Assembly (NCBI GenBank): GCA_035507915.1
Contig: DATJNS010000027.1
Coordinates: 1-15,947, forward strand
Direction of reading: 5' to 3'
From: JACQAI01 sp035507915
GTDB taxonomy: Bacteria > Pseudomonadota > Alphaproteobacteria > Elsterales > Elsteraceae
Length of the DNA: 15,947 bases
Part shown: piece after piece, positions 1-7,124 of the stretch
Numbering within the stretch: the first letter of the stretch is position 1
How the letters are laid out: every line of letters starts with the position of its first letter
Notes under the pieces: model-generated
The model's database searches: none
Told to the model about the DNA's origin: nothing
Seen by the model: only the letters and a program-made list of their open reading frames with translations
Made by a program: the position numbers and the translations under genes

Positions 1-1542
<1,542 letters not shown>

Positions 1543-1627
1543 GCGCAGTACGCTTCCGGCGTGAGCGGCCGCGACGCCTGTGGGGTGTCGCGCGACTCCG
1601 CCCGAGCGATCGTCGAGAGCCGACCGC

Positions 1628-2107
1628 ATGGCCATGGAGAAGATCCCGATGACTGCGGAGGGCTTCGCCCGTCTGCAGGAAGAGGGCAAGCATTTGAAGT
1701 TCGTGGAACGCCCGGCGATCATCAAGGCGATCGCCCAGGCACGCGAGCATGGCGACCTGTCGGAGAACGCCGAGTACCACGCGGCGCGCGAGCGCCAGAG
1801 CTTCATCGAAGGCCGTCTCGCCGAGATCGAGGACCAGATCGCGCGCGCCGAAGTGATCGACGTCTCCAAGCTGTCGGGCGACACCGTCAAGTTCGGCGCC
1901 AAGGTGACGGTCGCCGACGACGACACGGGCGAGGAGCAGACCTACCAGATCGTCGGCGCCGCCGAAGCGGACATCAACAACGGGCGGCTGTCGGTGTCGG
2001 CGCCGCTCGCGCGCGCGCTGATCGGCAAGTCGATCGGCGACACGGTCGAGGTCAACACGCCGCGCGGCGCCAAGTCCTACGAGATCGTCAACGTCCTGTT
2101 TGGCTGA
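1628..2107 (+). CDS. greA: Transcription elongation factor GreA
   Basis: The 159-residue protein matches the usual GreA length (~158). GreA enters the secondary channel of stalled RNA polymerase and stimulates cleavage of the backtracked RNA 3' end. The N-terminal coiled coil carries the diagnostic stretch AREHGDLSENAEYHAARE; Asp43 and Glu46 are the acidic tip residues expected to coordinate the catalytic magnesium. The C-terminal FKBP-like domain ends with ALIGKSIGDTVEVNTPRG. ATG 1628 was chosen because GAGAG at 1615-1619 lies 8 bases upstream; ATG 1634 (MEKIPMT) is an equally family-like start. A farther upstream ATG at 1580 would add non-conserved residues. It follows carB by 85 bases, in which an 8-bp hairpin (1571-1591) without a T-run is visible, so co-transcription is possible. 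Confidence 0.96.
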   Translation: MAMEKIPMTAEGFARLQEEGKHLKFVERPAIIKAIAQAREHGDLSENAEYHAARERQSFIEGRLAEIEDQIARAEVIDVSKLSGDTVKFGAKVTVADDDTGEEQTYQIVGAAEADINNGRLSVSAPLARALIGKSIGDTVEVNTPRGAKSYEIVNVLFG

Positions 2108-2207
2108 ACGCGCCAGGCGGACAAACCCGACGCACCGCGGCATGCGCTAGACGCGCATCAGGGTCCAAACCCGCCCCCTGCCACGGCCCGGCTGGGGAAC
2201 CTCATAT

Positions 2208-2249
2208 TTGATCGACATCAATGCGGATCGCCGGAGCGACGGCGATCAT
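2208..2249 (+). promoter_or_regulatory. FNR/FixK/DNR-type box with matching class II -10
   Basis: Bases 2208-2221 read TTGATCGACATCAA, a perfect TTGAT-N4-ATCAA palindrome, the consensus of the FNR/FixK/DNR branch of the CRP superfamily. GATCAT at 2244-2249 matches TATAAT at four of six positions. It would put the start of transcription near 2256, so the box centre (2214.5) would lie at about -41.5, the classic class II activator position. A GGAG and the ATG of a small membrane protein follow. The box is seen; regulation by oxygen, NO or a FixL-type signal is inferred from the site family. Confidence 0.6.
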
Positions 2250-2277
2250 GCGACGTCGTAGTCGGAGCCTGCCTGCC

Positions 2278-2427
2278 ATGAGTAACCCCGTCGCCCTCTT
2301 GATCCTCGCCGTCGCCGTGCTGGCGCTGTGGGTTCTCGACAACGAGCGCCGGGCCAAGCGGGCGGAAGCACGCCGCGTGGCTCGCCTGGCCGCCCTGACG
2401 TCCCCGGGCCCGGTGGCGCGCCGCTAA
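2278..2427 (+). CDS. Small single-span membrane protein, 49 residues, unknown function
   Basis: I do not recognise a family. The frame starts MSNPVALLILAVAVLALWVL, a hydrophobic helix of about 18 residues (4-21), followed by a strongly basic tail (ERRAKRAEARRVAR), so an N-out/C-in inner-membrane topology is likely. GGAG at 2264-2267 lies 10 bases before the ATG. An in-frame ATG at 2221 overlaps the last base of the FNR-type box and has no ribosome site, so it was rejected. Third codon positions are mostly G or C, as in neighbouring genes. The TAA at 2425-2427 overlaps the stop of the convergent Lrp gene by 4 bases. The upstream FNR-type box suggests expression under low oxygen or nitrosative conditions; this is inference. 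The reading frame could still be chance. Confidence 0.5.
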   Translation: MSNPVALLILAVAVLALWVLDNERRAKRAEARRVARLAALTSPGPVARR

Positions 2428-2927
2428 CCGTCCGCGGCGGCGCTGGCCGGCTCGTCGAGGGCGATCGGCACGCCGGGCTGGCTCTTCGAGGTGCGGATCG
2501 CCAGCGCCGACTTGACGTGATTGACGTTCTTGGCGGCGGTCAGCTTGGTGGTCAGGAAGCGCTGATAGTCGTCCCAGTCCTCGGCGACGATCTTGAGCAG
2601 AAAATCGGTCTCGCCCGCGAGCATGTTGCACTCGCGCACCTGGGGCCATGTCTCGACCAGATCCTCGAACGCCTTCAGATCCGTCTCGGCCTGGCTCGAC
2701 AGCCCGACCTGGGCGAACACGGTCACGCCGTAACCCAGCGCCTCCGGATTGATGTCGGCGTGATAGCCGCGGATGAAGCCGGCCTTCTCCAGCGCACGCA
2801 CGCGCCGGAGGCACGGCGGCGCCGAGATGCCGACCCGTCGCGCCAGCTCGACATTGGTGATGCGGCCATTCGCCTGCAGGTCGCGCAGAATGCGGCGGTC
2901 GATCCGATCGAGCTTGACGCGTCGCAT
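2424..2927 (-). CDS. Lrp/AsnC-family transcriptional regulator
   Basis: The 167-residue protein has the two-part Lrp/AsnC layout. An N-terminal winged helix-turn-helix (about residues 5-60) includes LDRIDRRILRDLQANGRITN and CLRRVRALEKAGFI. A C-terminal ligand-binding/oligomerisation (RAM) domain follows, with the family's G-x-x-D-x-x-L pattern in AGETDFLLKIVAEDW. Such proteins are octameric regulators that sense amino acids or related metabolites; the effector cannot be read from sequence. ATG 2927 was preferred over an upstream ATG at 2951 because AGGAG lies 4 bases before it and because 2951 falls inside the AT-rich promoter. The gene follows the ABC exporter on the same strand after 106 bases but has its own promoter-like sequence. 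The C-terminal ~15 residues (DEPASAAADG) are a low-complexity tail. Confidence 0.93.
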   Translation of the reverse strand: MRRVKLDRIDRRILRDLQANGRITNVELARRVGISAPPCLRRVRALEKAGFIRGYHADINPEALGYGVTVFAQVGLSSQAETDLKAFEDLVETWPQVRECNMLAGETDFLLKIVAEDWDDYQRFLTTKLTAAKNVNHVKSALAIRTSKSQPGVPIALDEPASAAADG

Positions 2928-2950
2928 GGGGCTCCTGGCCAAACGGCGCA

Positions 2951-2983
2951 ATTATATTACTCGAAGCGCCGCAAACCGAACAA
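2951..2983 (-). promoter_or_regulatory. Predicted sigma70-type promoter of the Lrp/AsnC gene
   Basis: Read on the minus strand, TTGTTC (2978-2983) is followed after 18 bases by TAATAT (2954-2959), overlapped by a perfect TATAAT (2951-2956). The region stands out as AT-rich in a very GC-rich window. The -10 lies about 24 bases before the ATG at 2927, leaving room for a short leader and the AGGAG. Lrp regulators often control themselves, so an operator here is plausible but not seen. Confidence 0.5.
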
Positions 2984-3033
2984 GCTCCGTTCAAGAATCG
3001 GGATCGCGGTGGAATTCCGAATTCGCCGATCGG

Positions 3034-4839
3034 TCAGCCGCCACCGGCGGCCAGGTCGGCGGTCTGATCGAATTGCAGGGCTGCGAGACGGGCATAGAGC
3101 CCGCCCTCGCGAATCAGCTCCAGGTGGCGACCCTGCGCGACCACCCGGCCCCGATCGAGCACGACGATGCGGTCGGTCGATTGCACGGTCGCCAGCCGGT
3201 GGGCGATCACGAGGGTGGTGCGACCCTCCATCAAACGCTCGAGCGCGCGCTGGACGGCGCGCTCGCTCTCGGCGTCGAGCGCGCTGGTGGCCTCATCCAG
3301 GAGCAGCAAAGCCGGGTCGCGCAGGATGGCGCGCGCGATCGCGATGCGCTGGCGCTGGCCGCCCGACAGGCGCACGCCGCGCTCGCCCAGATAGCTCGCG
3401 AAGCCTTCGGGCAGCCGCTCGATGAACTCGACCGCGTAGGCCGCCTCGGCGGCAGCGCGGACCTCGGCGTCGCTCGCCTCGGGTCGTCCATAGCGGATGT
3501 TGTCGGCGGCGCTGGCCGCAAAGATCACGGGATCCTGGGGCACCAAGCCGATGCGCCGACGCAGCGCGGCCGGGTCGGCGGTGCGCAGGTCGACGCCATC
3601 CAGCGCGATCGTGCCCTGCTCCGGGTCGTAGAAGCGCAGCAGGAGCTGGAACACCGTCGACTTGCCGGCGCCGCTCGGGCCGACCAACGCGAGCTTCTCG
3701 CCGGGCGCGACCGCCAGCGTGAACCCCTCGAGCGCAGCACGGTCGGGCCGCGTCGGGTAGTGGAAGCCGACCCGCTCGAACGCGACGCGGCCCTGGGGCG
3801 GCTCGGGGAACGCGACCGGCCGCGGCGGCGCGGCGACCCGCGCCGGCACCGCGAGCAGCTCGAACAGCCGCTCGGCGGCGCCCGCGGCGCGCTGCAGGTC
3901 GCCCGTCACCTCGGAGAGCGCACCGGCGCCGCCGGCGACCACGACGGCGTAGAACACGAACGCCGACAGGTCGCCCGCCGTCACCCGGCCGGCCAGCACG
4001 TCGCGCCCGCCGATCCACAGGATGATGCTGACCGCGCCGAACACCAGCAGCATGACGCAGGCGGTCAGGAACGCGCGCGCCCGCACGCGTTCGATCGCCT
4101 GGGAGAACGCCGCCTCGACGCGCTCGCCGAAGCGCATGACGTCGGCTGCCTCGTGATTGAACGCCTGCACGGTGCGGAACGCCGCCAGCGACTCGTCGAC
4201 ATGCAGCCCGACGTCGGCCAGCCGATCCTGCGACGCGCGCGACAGCCGGCGCACCCGCCGGCCGAAGGTCAAGATCGGCACGAGCACCAGCGGCACCACC
4301 AGGAACACGAGCGCGGTCAGCTTCACGCTGGTGACGAACAGCATCACGGTGCCGCCGACCAGCATCAGGAAGTTGCGCAGCGCGACCGACACCGAGCTGC
4401 CGACCACCGTCTGGATCACCGCCATGTCGGTCGTGAGACGCGCGGTGATCTCGCCGGTGCGCGTCGCCTCGAAGAACGAAGCGTCGAGTCCGATCACGTG
4501 CCCGTAGACGTCCTTGCGCAGATCGGCGACCACGCGCTCGCCGATCCACGACACCAGATAGAACCGGCAGTAGCTCGACGCCGCCAGCAGCGTGACCACG
4601 CCGAGCAGGATCAGGACGGCGAGATCGAGCAGCCGCGGGTTGGCGCTGGCGAAGCCGCGATCGACCAGGAAGCGCAGCCCCGAGCCGAGCGCCAGCACCG
4701 TGGCGGCCGCGATCAGGAGGGCGAGCGCCGCGCCGGCGGCGGCCCAGCGGTAGGGCGCGACGTAACGCACGAGCGGCCGCAGCGCCGCGGCGTTGCGGCT
4801 CTTGGCGCGCTCGAGCGACGCGGCATCGCGGACGGCCAC
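3034..4839 (-). CDS. ABC exporter half-transporter (fused membrane and ATPase domains, MsbA-related)
   Basis: The 601-residue protein fuses a type I exporter membrane domain (about residues 30-315; helices near 34-58, 71-91, 151-191, 257-279 and 290-309) to an ATPase. The ATPase is complete: Walker A GPSGAGKST (387-395), Q-loop VPQDP (433-437), signature LSGGQRQR (491-498), Walker B LLLLDEATSALD (511-522) and switch His in IAHRLAT (547). It should act as an inner-membrane homodimer exporting a lipid or hydrophobic compound; substrate unknown. I chose GTG 4839 because AAGGAGGA lies immediately upstream; a GTG at 4917 would add 26 non-conserved residues across the promoter. It is divergent from rpmE, and the Lrp-type regulator lies just downstream. 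The family resembles the alphaproteobacterial MsbA-related group rather than lipid A MsbA itself. Confidence 0.93.
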   Translation of the reverse strand: MAVRDAASLERAKSRNAAALRPLVRYVAPYRWAAAGAALALLIAAATVLALGSGLRFLVDRGFASANPRLLDLAVLILLGVVTLLAASSYCRFYLVSWIGERVVADLRKDVYGHVIGLDASFFEATRTGEITARLTTDMAVIQTVVGSSVSVALRNFLMLVGGTVMLFVTSVKLTALVFLVVPLVLVPILTFGRRVRRLSRASQDRLADVGLHVDESLAAFRTVQAFNHEAADVMRFGERVEAAFSQAIERVRARAFLTACVMLLVFGAVSIILWIGGRDVLAGRVTAGDLSAFVFYAVVVAGGAGALSEVTGDLQRAAGAAERLFELLAVPARVAAPPRPVAFPEPPQGRVAFERVGFHYPTRPDRAALEGFTLAVAPGEKLALVGPSGAGKSTVFQLLLRFYDPEQGTIALDGVDLRTADPAALRRRIGLVPQDPVIFAASAADNIRYGRPEASDAEVRAAAEAAYAVEFIERLPEGFASYLGERGVRLSGGQRQRIAIARAILRDPALLLLDEATSALDAESERAVQRALERLMEGRTTLVIAHRLATVQSTDRIVVLDRGRVVAQGRHLELIREGGLYARLAALQFDQTADLAAGGG

Positions 4840-4869
4840 GGCTCCTCCTTGGGTTCGCGCGGCTGGTTG

Positions 4870-4898
4870 GCTATAGCAACCGCCCGAGGGCGCAACAA
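4870..4898 (-). promoter_or_regulatory. Predicted promoter of the ABC exporter gene, with internal palindrome
   Basis: On the minus strand TTGTTG (4893-4898) and TATAGC (4870-4875) are 17 bases apart, about 31 bases before the GTG at 4839. The spacer contains the palindrome CGCCC-TC-GGGCG, and the -10 sits in an imperfect dyad (GGTTG...CAACC, 4865-4881). These could be an operator; no regulator is assigned. The rpmE promoter lies 37 bases away on the other strand. Confidence 0.45.
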
Positions 4899-4934
4899 GC
4901 CGCCCCGCGCCCGGCACGCTGCGACCGATCGCGC

Positions 4935-4963
4935 TTGCCGGCGTCCGGCGCCTTGGCTATATG
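4935..4963 (+). promoter_or_regulatory. Predicted sigma70-type promoter of rpmE
   Basis: TTGCCG (4935-4940), a 17-base spacer and TATATG (4958-4963) would start transcription near 4970, giving a leader of about 54 bases before the rpmE ATG at 5024. The pattern is seen; activity is inferred. Confidence 0.5.
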
Positions 4964-5023
4964 GTGGCCCCCGCGCGCCGGCCTGCCCTGCCCGGCAGCG
5001 CGGTCCGCTCCGGAGCCGACGCC

Positions 5024-5257
5024 ATGAAGAAGGACATCCACCCCGACTATCACGAGATCACGGTCGTGATGACCGACGGCTCGAGCTACAAGACACGCTC
5101 GACCTACGGCAAACCGGGCGACACGCTGCGCCTGGAGATCGACTCCAAATCGCATCCGGCCTGGACCGGGGGCCAGCAGCGCCTGCTCGACTCGGGCGGC
5201 CAGCTCGCGCGCTTCAACAAGCGCTTCAAGGGCATCGGCGGCCTCAAGACGAAGTAG
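5024..5257 (+). CDS. rpmE: 50S ribosomal protein L31, zinc-independent (C-) form
   Basis: The 77-residue product begins MKKDIHPDYHEITVVMTDG and ends with the family hallmark ARFNKRFKGI, so this is L31, which bridges the large and small ribosomal subunits. Escherichia coli L31 holds zinc with cysteines around residues 16-18 and 37-40. Here those positions read VVMTDG and DSKSHP and the protein has no cysteine, so it cannot form the zinc ribbon. That makes it the C- form, which still keeps the type A framework and a small insertion (KPGDTLRLE). ATG 5024 has CGGAG 8 bases upstream at 5011-5015; an upstream in-frame ATG at 4961 overlaps the -10 and is rejected. The gene is monocistronic and faces a convergent DUF1465 gene. 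Confidence 0.95.
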   Translation: MKKDIHPDYHEITVVMTDGSSYKTRSTYGKPGDTLRLEIDSKSHPAWTGGQQRLLDSGGQLARFNKRFKGIGGLKTK

Positions 5258-5281
5258 GGCGCGGCGGCAGCCCGCCGCCCC
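5257..5281. terminator. GC-rich hairpin between convergent rpmE and DUF1465 genes
   Basis: GCGGCGG (5261-5267) and CCGCCGC (5272-5278) form a perfect 7-bp stem around CAGC, extended by GGG/CCC after one mismatch. It starts at the rpmE stop codon. There is no T-run, so it is at most a weak or factor-assisted terminator, possibly bidirectional. Confidence 0.35.
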
Positions 5282-5294
5282 TCATGTCACGCCA

Positions 5295-5732
5295 TCAGTG
5301 GACCGCGCGGGCGACCAGCGCGTCCAGGCGCTCGACCCGCGTATAGAGCTGGTAGCTGCGCTCCAGCAGCCGGCCGAGCGCCGGCGGCAACGCGATTCCG
5401 CCGGTGACGGTACGCTCGAGGCACACGGATTGGCCGGCCAGCCGGTGATCGGCCGCCGCCGCCTCCGCGGCCGTCATCTCACCGGCATGGACCGCCTTCT
5501 GGATCAGCAGCCAGGCCATGATGTGGGTGAGCCGCGAGGTCAGGCGCAGCGCCTCGCAATTGACCGCCAGCCGATGGTCGTCCGGCAGCGCCCCGCGATC
5601 GACCGGCTCGCGGAAGCGCATATAGTCGCGCGCCTCGACCAGCAGGGTCATCGTCTCGCGGTAGGTCCGATCGAAATAAACCGTTGATTCAGTTCGAATT
5701 TCAGACGGTGAGGAAGCTTCCATCCGGGCCAT
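5295..5732 (-). CDS. DUF1465-family protein, RcdA-like (cell-cycle proteolysis adaptor family)
   Basis: The 145-residue helical protein matches my recollection of DUF1465, the family that includes Caulobacter RcdA. Family-like segments are FDRTYRETMTLLVEARDY (about 20-37), EALRLTSRLTHIMAWLLIQKAVHAGEM (about 60-86, the most conserved helix pair) and LLERSYQLYTRVERLD near the end. RcdA is a cytoplasmic adaptor that helps deliver CtrA and other substrates to ClpXP at the cell pole. Whether this protein does so is inference. The start is uncertain: ATG 5732 and ATG 5723 both lack a good ribosome site, and the first ~17 residues are AT-rich and less conserved. It lies convergent to rpmE, with DUF1192 upstream on the same strand. 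Confidence is high for the family and lower for the function. Confidence 0.8.
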   Translation of the reverse strand: MARMEASSPSEIRTESTVYFDRTYRETMTLLVEARDYMRFREPVDRGALPDDHRLAVNCEALRLTSRLTHIMAWLLIQKAVHAGEMTAAEAAAADHRLAGQSVCLERTVTGGIALPPALGRLLERSYQLYTRVERLDALVARAVH

Positions 5733-5940
5733 CTGGGGCGATTGTCGGGTCGATCCTCAACGACGGCCGGGATCGAGAAATTCCGGGGGTATCCCGGCAG
5801 CAACACCTTGCCTCTCACAGATGGCGGAAACCGGGGGGCGCTGCAAGGAGGTCGCCGGCATGCGCGCGCCGCCTGGGTGCCGTGGCTGGGGCCGGCCCGC
5901 GGCGCCCTATCTGGGAGATCCGAATCGTCCCCAAGCCTGG
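5733..5940. other. Noncoding region upstream of the DUF1465 gene, with an inverted repeat
   Basis: These 208 bases hold no reading frame I can support. They contain one clear dyad, CCGGGAT (5767-5773) and ATCCCGG (5791-5797), separated by 17 bases, 35-65 bases upstream of the likely DUF1465 start. This could be an operator or a leader hairpin. No convincing -35/-10 pair was seen. The region ends at the palindromic element that begins at 5941. Confidence 0.4.
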
Positions 5941-6048
5941 CGCGGCAGGGCGCGCAGCGCCCGCGAGCGCGTAACAGACCCGCGGGCCCGTGCCAAGACC
6001 CACCGCACGTGCTGTAGTTGGCGCTCGCGGGCTCCGCCCTGGCGCGCT
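5941..6048 (-). repeat. REPIN/BIME-like palindromic element, copy A (108 bp)
   Basis: Read on the minus strand, the element begins AGCGCGCCAGGGCGGAGCCC and ends CGCGCCCTGCCGCG. Its two ~29-base arms are inverted repeats of each other, and each arm is itself a small hairpin (for example GGGC-GGA-GCCC). A second copy with the same end points lies at 12655-12800; the two align at roughly 84% by hand count, with 3 mismatches in the arms and most differences in the ~49-base centre. The first two bases belong to the DUF1192 stop codon (6047-6049), so the element directly abuts that gene. No transposase is nearby. Confidence 0.75.
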
Positions 6049-6229
6049 AACGCTTGAACAGGGCGTCGGCACCGCCGCGGATCGCGCGCTTGGCCGCGAT
6101 GACCTGGCGCGCCCGCGCGATCTCGCCCTCGAGCTCGGCGATATAGCCCTCCAGCTCGGCAACCGCCATGATTTCCAGGTTCTTGGGCGCCGGTTTGGCG
6201 GCCAGGGGCTCGTCCGGTTCGAGGGCCAT
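6047..6229 (-). CDS. DUF1192-family small coiled-coil protein
   Basis: The 60-residue product starts MALEPDEP and has a proline/alanine-rich N terminus, then one predicted helix with heptad character (VAELEGYIAELEGEIARARQVIAAK, about 23-47). This is the typical DUF1192 form, a small alphaproteobacterial family of unknown function. ATG 6229 was chosen because family members begin at this MALEPDEP-like motif; only a weak GGGA lies upstream, and an upstream ATG at 6292 adds an arginine/tryptophan-rich stretch unlike the family. It precedes the DUF1465 gene on the same strand, but ~310 bases and a palindromic repeat separate them, so a shared transcript is uncertain. The stop codon overlaps the edge of the repeat. 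Confidence 0.8.
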   Translation of the reverse strand: MALEPDEPLAAKPAPKNLEIMAVAELEGYIAELEGEIARARQVIAAKRAIRGGADALFKR

Positions 6230-6509
6230 GGGGGGATTTCCCGTCGGGTGCGCGCCCATTTTTCTCCACGGCCGCCACGGACGCAACTCCACCTTGCCCC
6301 CCGCTGGCGCCGAGCGAGCCGGCGGGCGCCAAGCCGCGCGTCTGGCGGGTCCTGTTGGGAAGAACGCCCTGGTTCCGGGGCGGGGAGCCTGCTATTTACG
6401 GCGCCGAGCCGGCCCGCGTGGCCTTAACGGCCGGCCGATTGCACCCATATTGGCGGGATGGATCGTTGCCCGGGCGCCCACGCCCAGCCCGGCGCGTTGG
6501 AGAAGAACC
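6230..6509. other. Divergent intergenic region between DUF1192 and DUF1013 genes
   Basis: No gene is supported here. Toward the DUF1013 gene, TTAACG (6424-6429) and CATATT (6446-6451), 16 bases apart, form a plausible promoter ending about 58 bases before ATG 6510. A GC-rich dyad TGGCGCC (6305-6311) and GGCGCCA (6325-6331) with a 13-base loop is also visible, without a T-run. I looked for a CtrA box (TTAA-N7-TTAA) and found only the single TTAAC half. Confidence 0.35.
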
Positions 6510-7106
6510 ATGGCACTACCCCTGATGCCGAAGGCCACCGCGGTATGGCTGGTCGAGAACACCAGCCTGACGTTCGACCAGATCGCCGAGTTCTGCGGCC
6601 TGCATACGCTCGAGGTCCAGGCGATCGCCGACGGCGAGGTCGCGCAGGGCATCCAGGGGCTCGACCCGGTGGCGAGCGGCCAGCTCACCCCGGACGAGAT
6701 CGAGCGCTGCCAGGCCGACGCAGCAGCCCGCCTGAAGATCCAGCTCTCCGAGATCCCGCTCCCGGTCGCCAAGCCGCGCGGCACGCGCTACACGCCGATC
6801 GCCAAGCGCCAGGACAAGCCCGACGGCATCTCCTGGCTGGTCCGCAACCACCCCGAGCTCACCGACGCGCAGATCTCGAAGCTGCTCGGCACCACCAAGC
6901 CGACCATCGCGGCGGTGCGCGACCGCAGCCACTGGAACGCGACCAACATCCGCGCGCGTCATCCGGTGGCGCTCGGCCTGTGCAGCCAAGCCGAGCTCGA
7001 CGCCGCGCTGGCGCGCGCCCAGCGCGCCGCCAGCAAGGGGGCGACGCCGGCACCGGCCGCCCCCGCGGCGCCGGTCGACCCGACCCCGGCGAGCACCGAC
7101 GCGTAG
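6510..7106 (+). CDS. DUF1013-family protein, putative cell-cycle transcriptional regulator
   Basis: The 198-residue protein begins MALPLMPKATAVWLVENTSLTFDQIAEFCGLHTLEVQ, a helix-turn-helix-like segment. It has a second, similar segment near residues 107-140 (ISWLVRNHPELTDAQISKLLGTTKPTIAAVRDRSHW). This double layout is that of DUF1013, which is restricted to alphaproteobacteria. I recall that some databases call the family TrcR, a cell-cycle regulator; treat that name as recollection. GGAG at 6499-6502 lies 7 bases before ATG 6510, and the family start agrees; longer in-frame extensions back to 6168 cross the promoter and are unlike the family. The C-terminal ~30 residues are an Ala/Pro linker-like tail. 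It faces prpE convergently with only 18 bases between. Confidence 0.88.
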   Translation: MALPLMPKATAVWLVENTSLTFDQIAEFCGLHTLEVQAIADGEVAQGIQGLDPVASGQLTPDEIERCQADAAARLKIQLSEIPLPVAKPRGTRYTPIAKRQDKPDGISWLVRNHPELTDAQISKLLGTTKPTIAAVRDRSHWNATNIRARHPVALGLCSQAELDAALARAQRAASKGATPAPAAPAAPVDPTPASTDA

Positions 7107-7121
7107 CGGCGCCCGCGCCGC
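7106..7121. terminator. GC-only hairpin between convergent DUF1013 and prpE genes
   Basis: GCGGCGC (7106-7112) and GCGCCGC (7115-7121) are perfect inverted repeats filling almost the whole 18-base gap between two convergent stop codons. No T-run follows on either strand, so termination is only suggested by position. Confidence 0.3.
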
Positions 7122-7124
7122 GCG

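Noticed and set aside
1571..1591. 8-bp hairpin between carB and greA as a terminator
   Set aside because: The stem GCGACGCC/GGTGTCGC includes a G-U pair and no T-run follows on either strand, so it does not qualify; it may only be a GC-rich coincidence.
2773..5346. 857-codon open frame on the plus strand
   Set aside because: It is antisense to the ABC exporter, whose complete domain set is on the other strand. The translation is a low-complexity Arg/Ala/Asp/His mixture typical of antisense frames in GC-rich coding DNA.
6424..6445. CtrA binding site before the DUF1013 gene
   Set aside because: Only one TTAAC half-site is present; the second TTAA expected 7 bases later is absent.
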